A stretch of 29,790 bases of DNA. It comes from CAZBRS01 sp964494475 (GTDB lineage: Bacteria; Myxococcota_A; UBA9042; CAZBRS01). Each line of letters opens with the position of its first letter. Position 1 is the stretch's first letter. This document shows, one piece after another, positions 29,676 to 29,790 of this stretch. The DNA lies in the NCBI GenBank assembly GCA_964494475.1, contig CAZBRS010000064.1:1-29790 (forward strand). Direction: 5' to 3'. Under the pieces are notes generated by a model. That model was given only the letters and a program-made list of their open reading frames with translations. It was not told where the DNA came from and ran no database searches. The position numbers and the translations under genes are program-made.

Positions 29676-29790
29676 GTGGCGCCGAATGCCCTGTTGCGAA
29701 GGCTCCCGTTCGCCCTGACGGTCGCGCTATCGCTCCTCGCCCCGAGCGGCTGCCTGATCGAGGCGCGCTGCACCACCCACGACGACTGCC
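29676..29790 (+). CDS. Start of a Cys-rich lipoprotein, cut by window edge
   Basis: A GTG at 29676 with AGGGAG 9 bases upstream opens a frame to the window end (38 residues). It has a signal peptide (LPFALTVALSLLAPSGC) with a lipobox-like SGC, followed by CTTHDDC, the usual beginning of the Cys-rich myxobacterial surface proteins. An ATG at 29644 in another frame stops after 24 codons. Function cannot be told. Confidence 0.65.
   Translation, partial: MAPNALLRRLPFALTVALSLLAPSGCLIEARCTTHDDC

Overview
The window is GC-rich DNA from a Gram-negative bacterium, most likely a myxobacterium-like deltaproteobacterium (Myxococcota). This is inferred from gene content, not from a marker gene. The clues are many secreted cysteine-rich lipoproteins with DCGGPC and DDDCDGDTDE repeats, two exported SUMF1-fold proteins, a YfaP-type lipoprotein, an S9 prolyl oligopeptidase and a PHA operon. 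A 100-N scaffold gap at 3806-3905 is flanked by an exact 55-base duplication, which points to a draft de Bruijn assembly. No rRNA, tRNA, CRISPR array or insertion sequence was recognised.

Layout. 1-1734 (-) is a lipoprotein gene that runs off the left edge. 1977-2828 (+) encodes an exported SUMF1-fold protein followed by an intrinsic terminator. 3096-3805 carries an AbiEi antitoxin, with an operator inside its promoter and probably leaderless, and the first 34 codons of the AbiEii toxin, which stop at the assembly gap. 4013-4780 encodes a methyltransferase. 4814-9705 (-) encodes an S9 peptidase lipoprotein and a translationally coupled pair: an exported phosphodiester-glycosidase-like protein and a second SUMF1 protein.

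9766-15236 is a polyhydroxyalkanoate locus. The regulator phaR (-) diverges from phasin, AMP-forming acyl-CoA ligase, a small coiled-coil protein, a class III-like PHA synthase (C134/D287/H316) and a lipoprotein esterase. Palindromes of the type TTGC-GGT-GCAA sit upstream of the -35 and on the predicted start site of the phasin promoter. A perfect 12-bp hairpin separates the phasin message from the enzyme genes.

15673-21604 is the most interesting block. An ArsR-family repressor with a C-terminal Cys pair precedes an octaheme tetrathionate-reductase-type cytochrome, a fusion of seven c-type haems, an EF-hand loop and a membrane cytochrome b, and two YeeE/YedE-type sulfur-transport proteins. 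The second of these carries a rhodanese domain without its catalytic cysteine. Overlapping or tight gene junctions indicate one operon. I propose a quinol-linked, sulfur-regulated system that takes up and reduces a sulfur oxyanion, or oxidises sulfur in the reverse direction.

21806-27359 holds five exported or lipoprotein genes of mostly unknown function: a MopE-like repeat protein, a double Kazal protein, a Cys-rich protein, a PEGA-like membrane lipoprotein and another Cys-rich protein. 27453-29639 is a compact operon with a near-consensus promoter: DUF134 regulator, NifX/NifB-type metal-cluster protein, metallo-beta-lactamase-fold protein and TrmO-type tRNA methyltransferase. The start of one more lipoprotein gene lies at the right edge.
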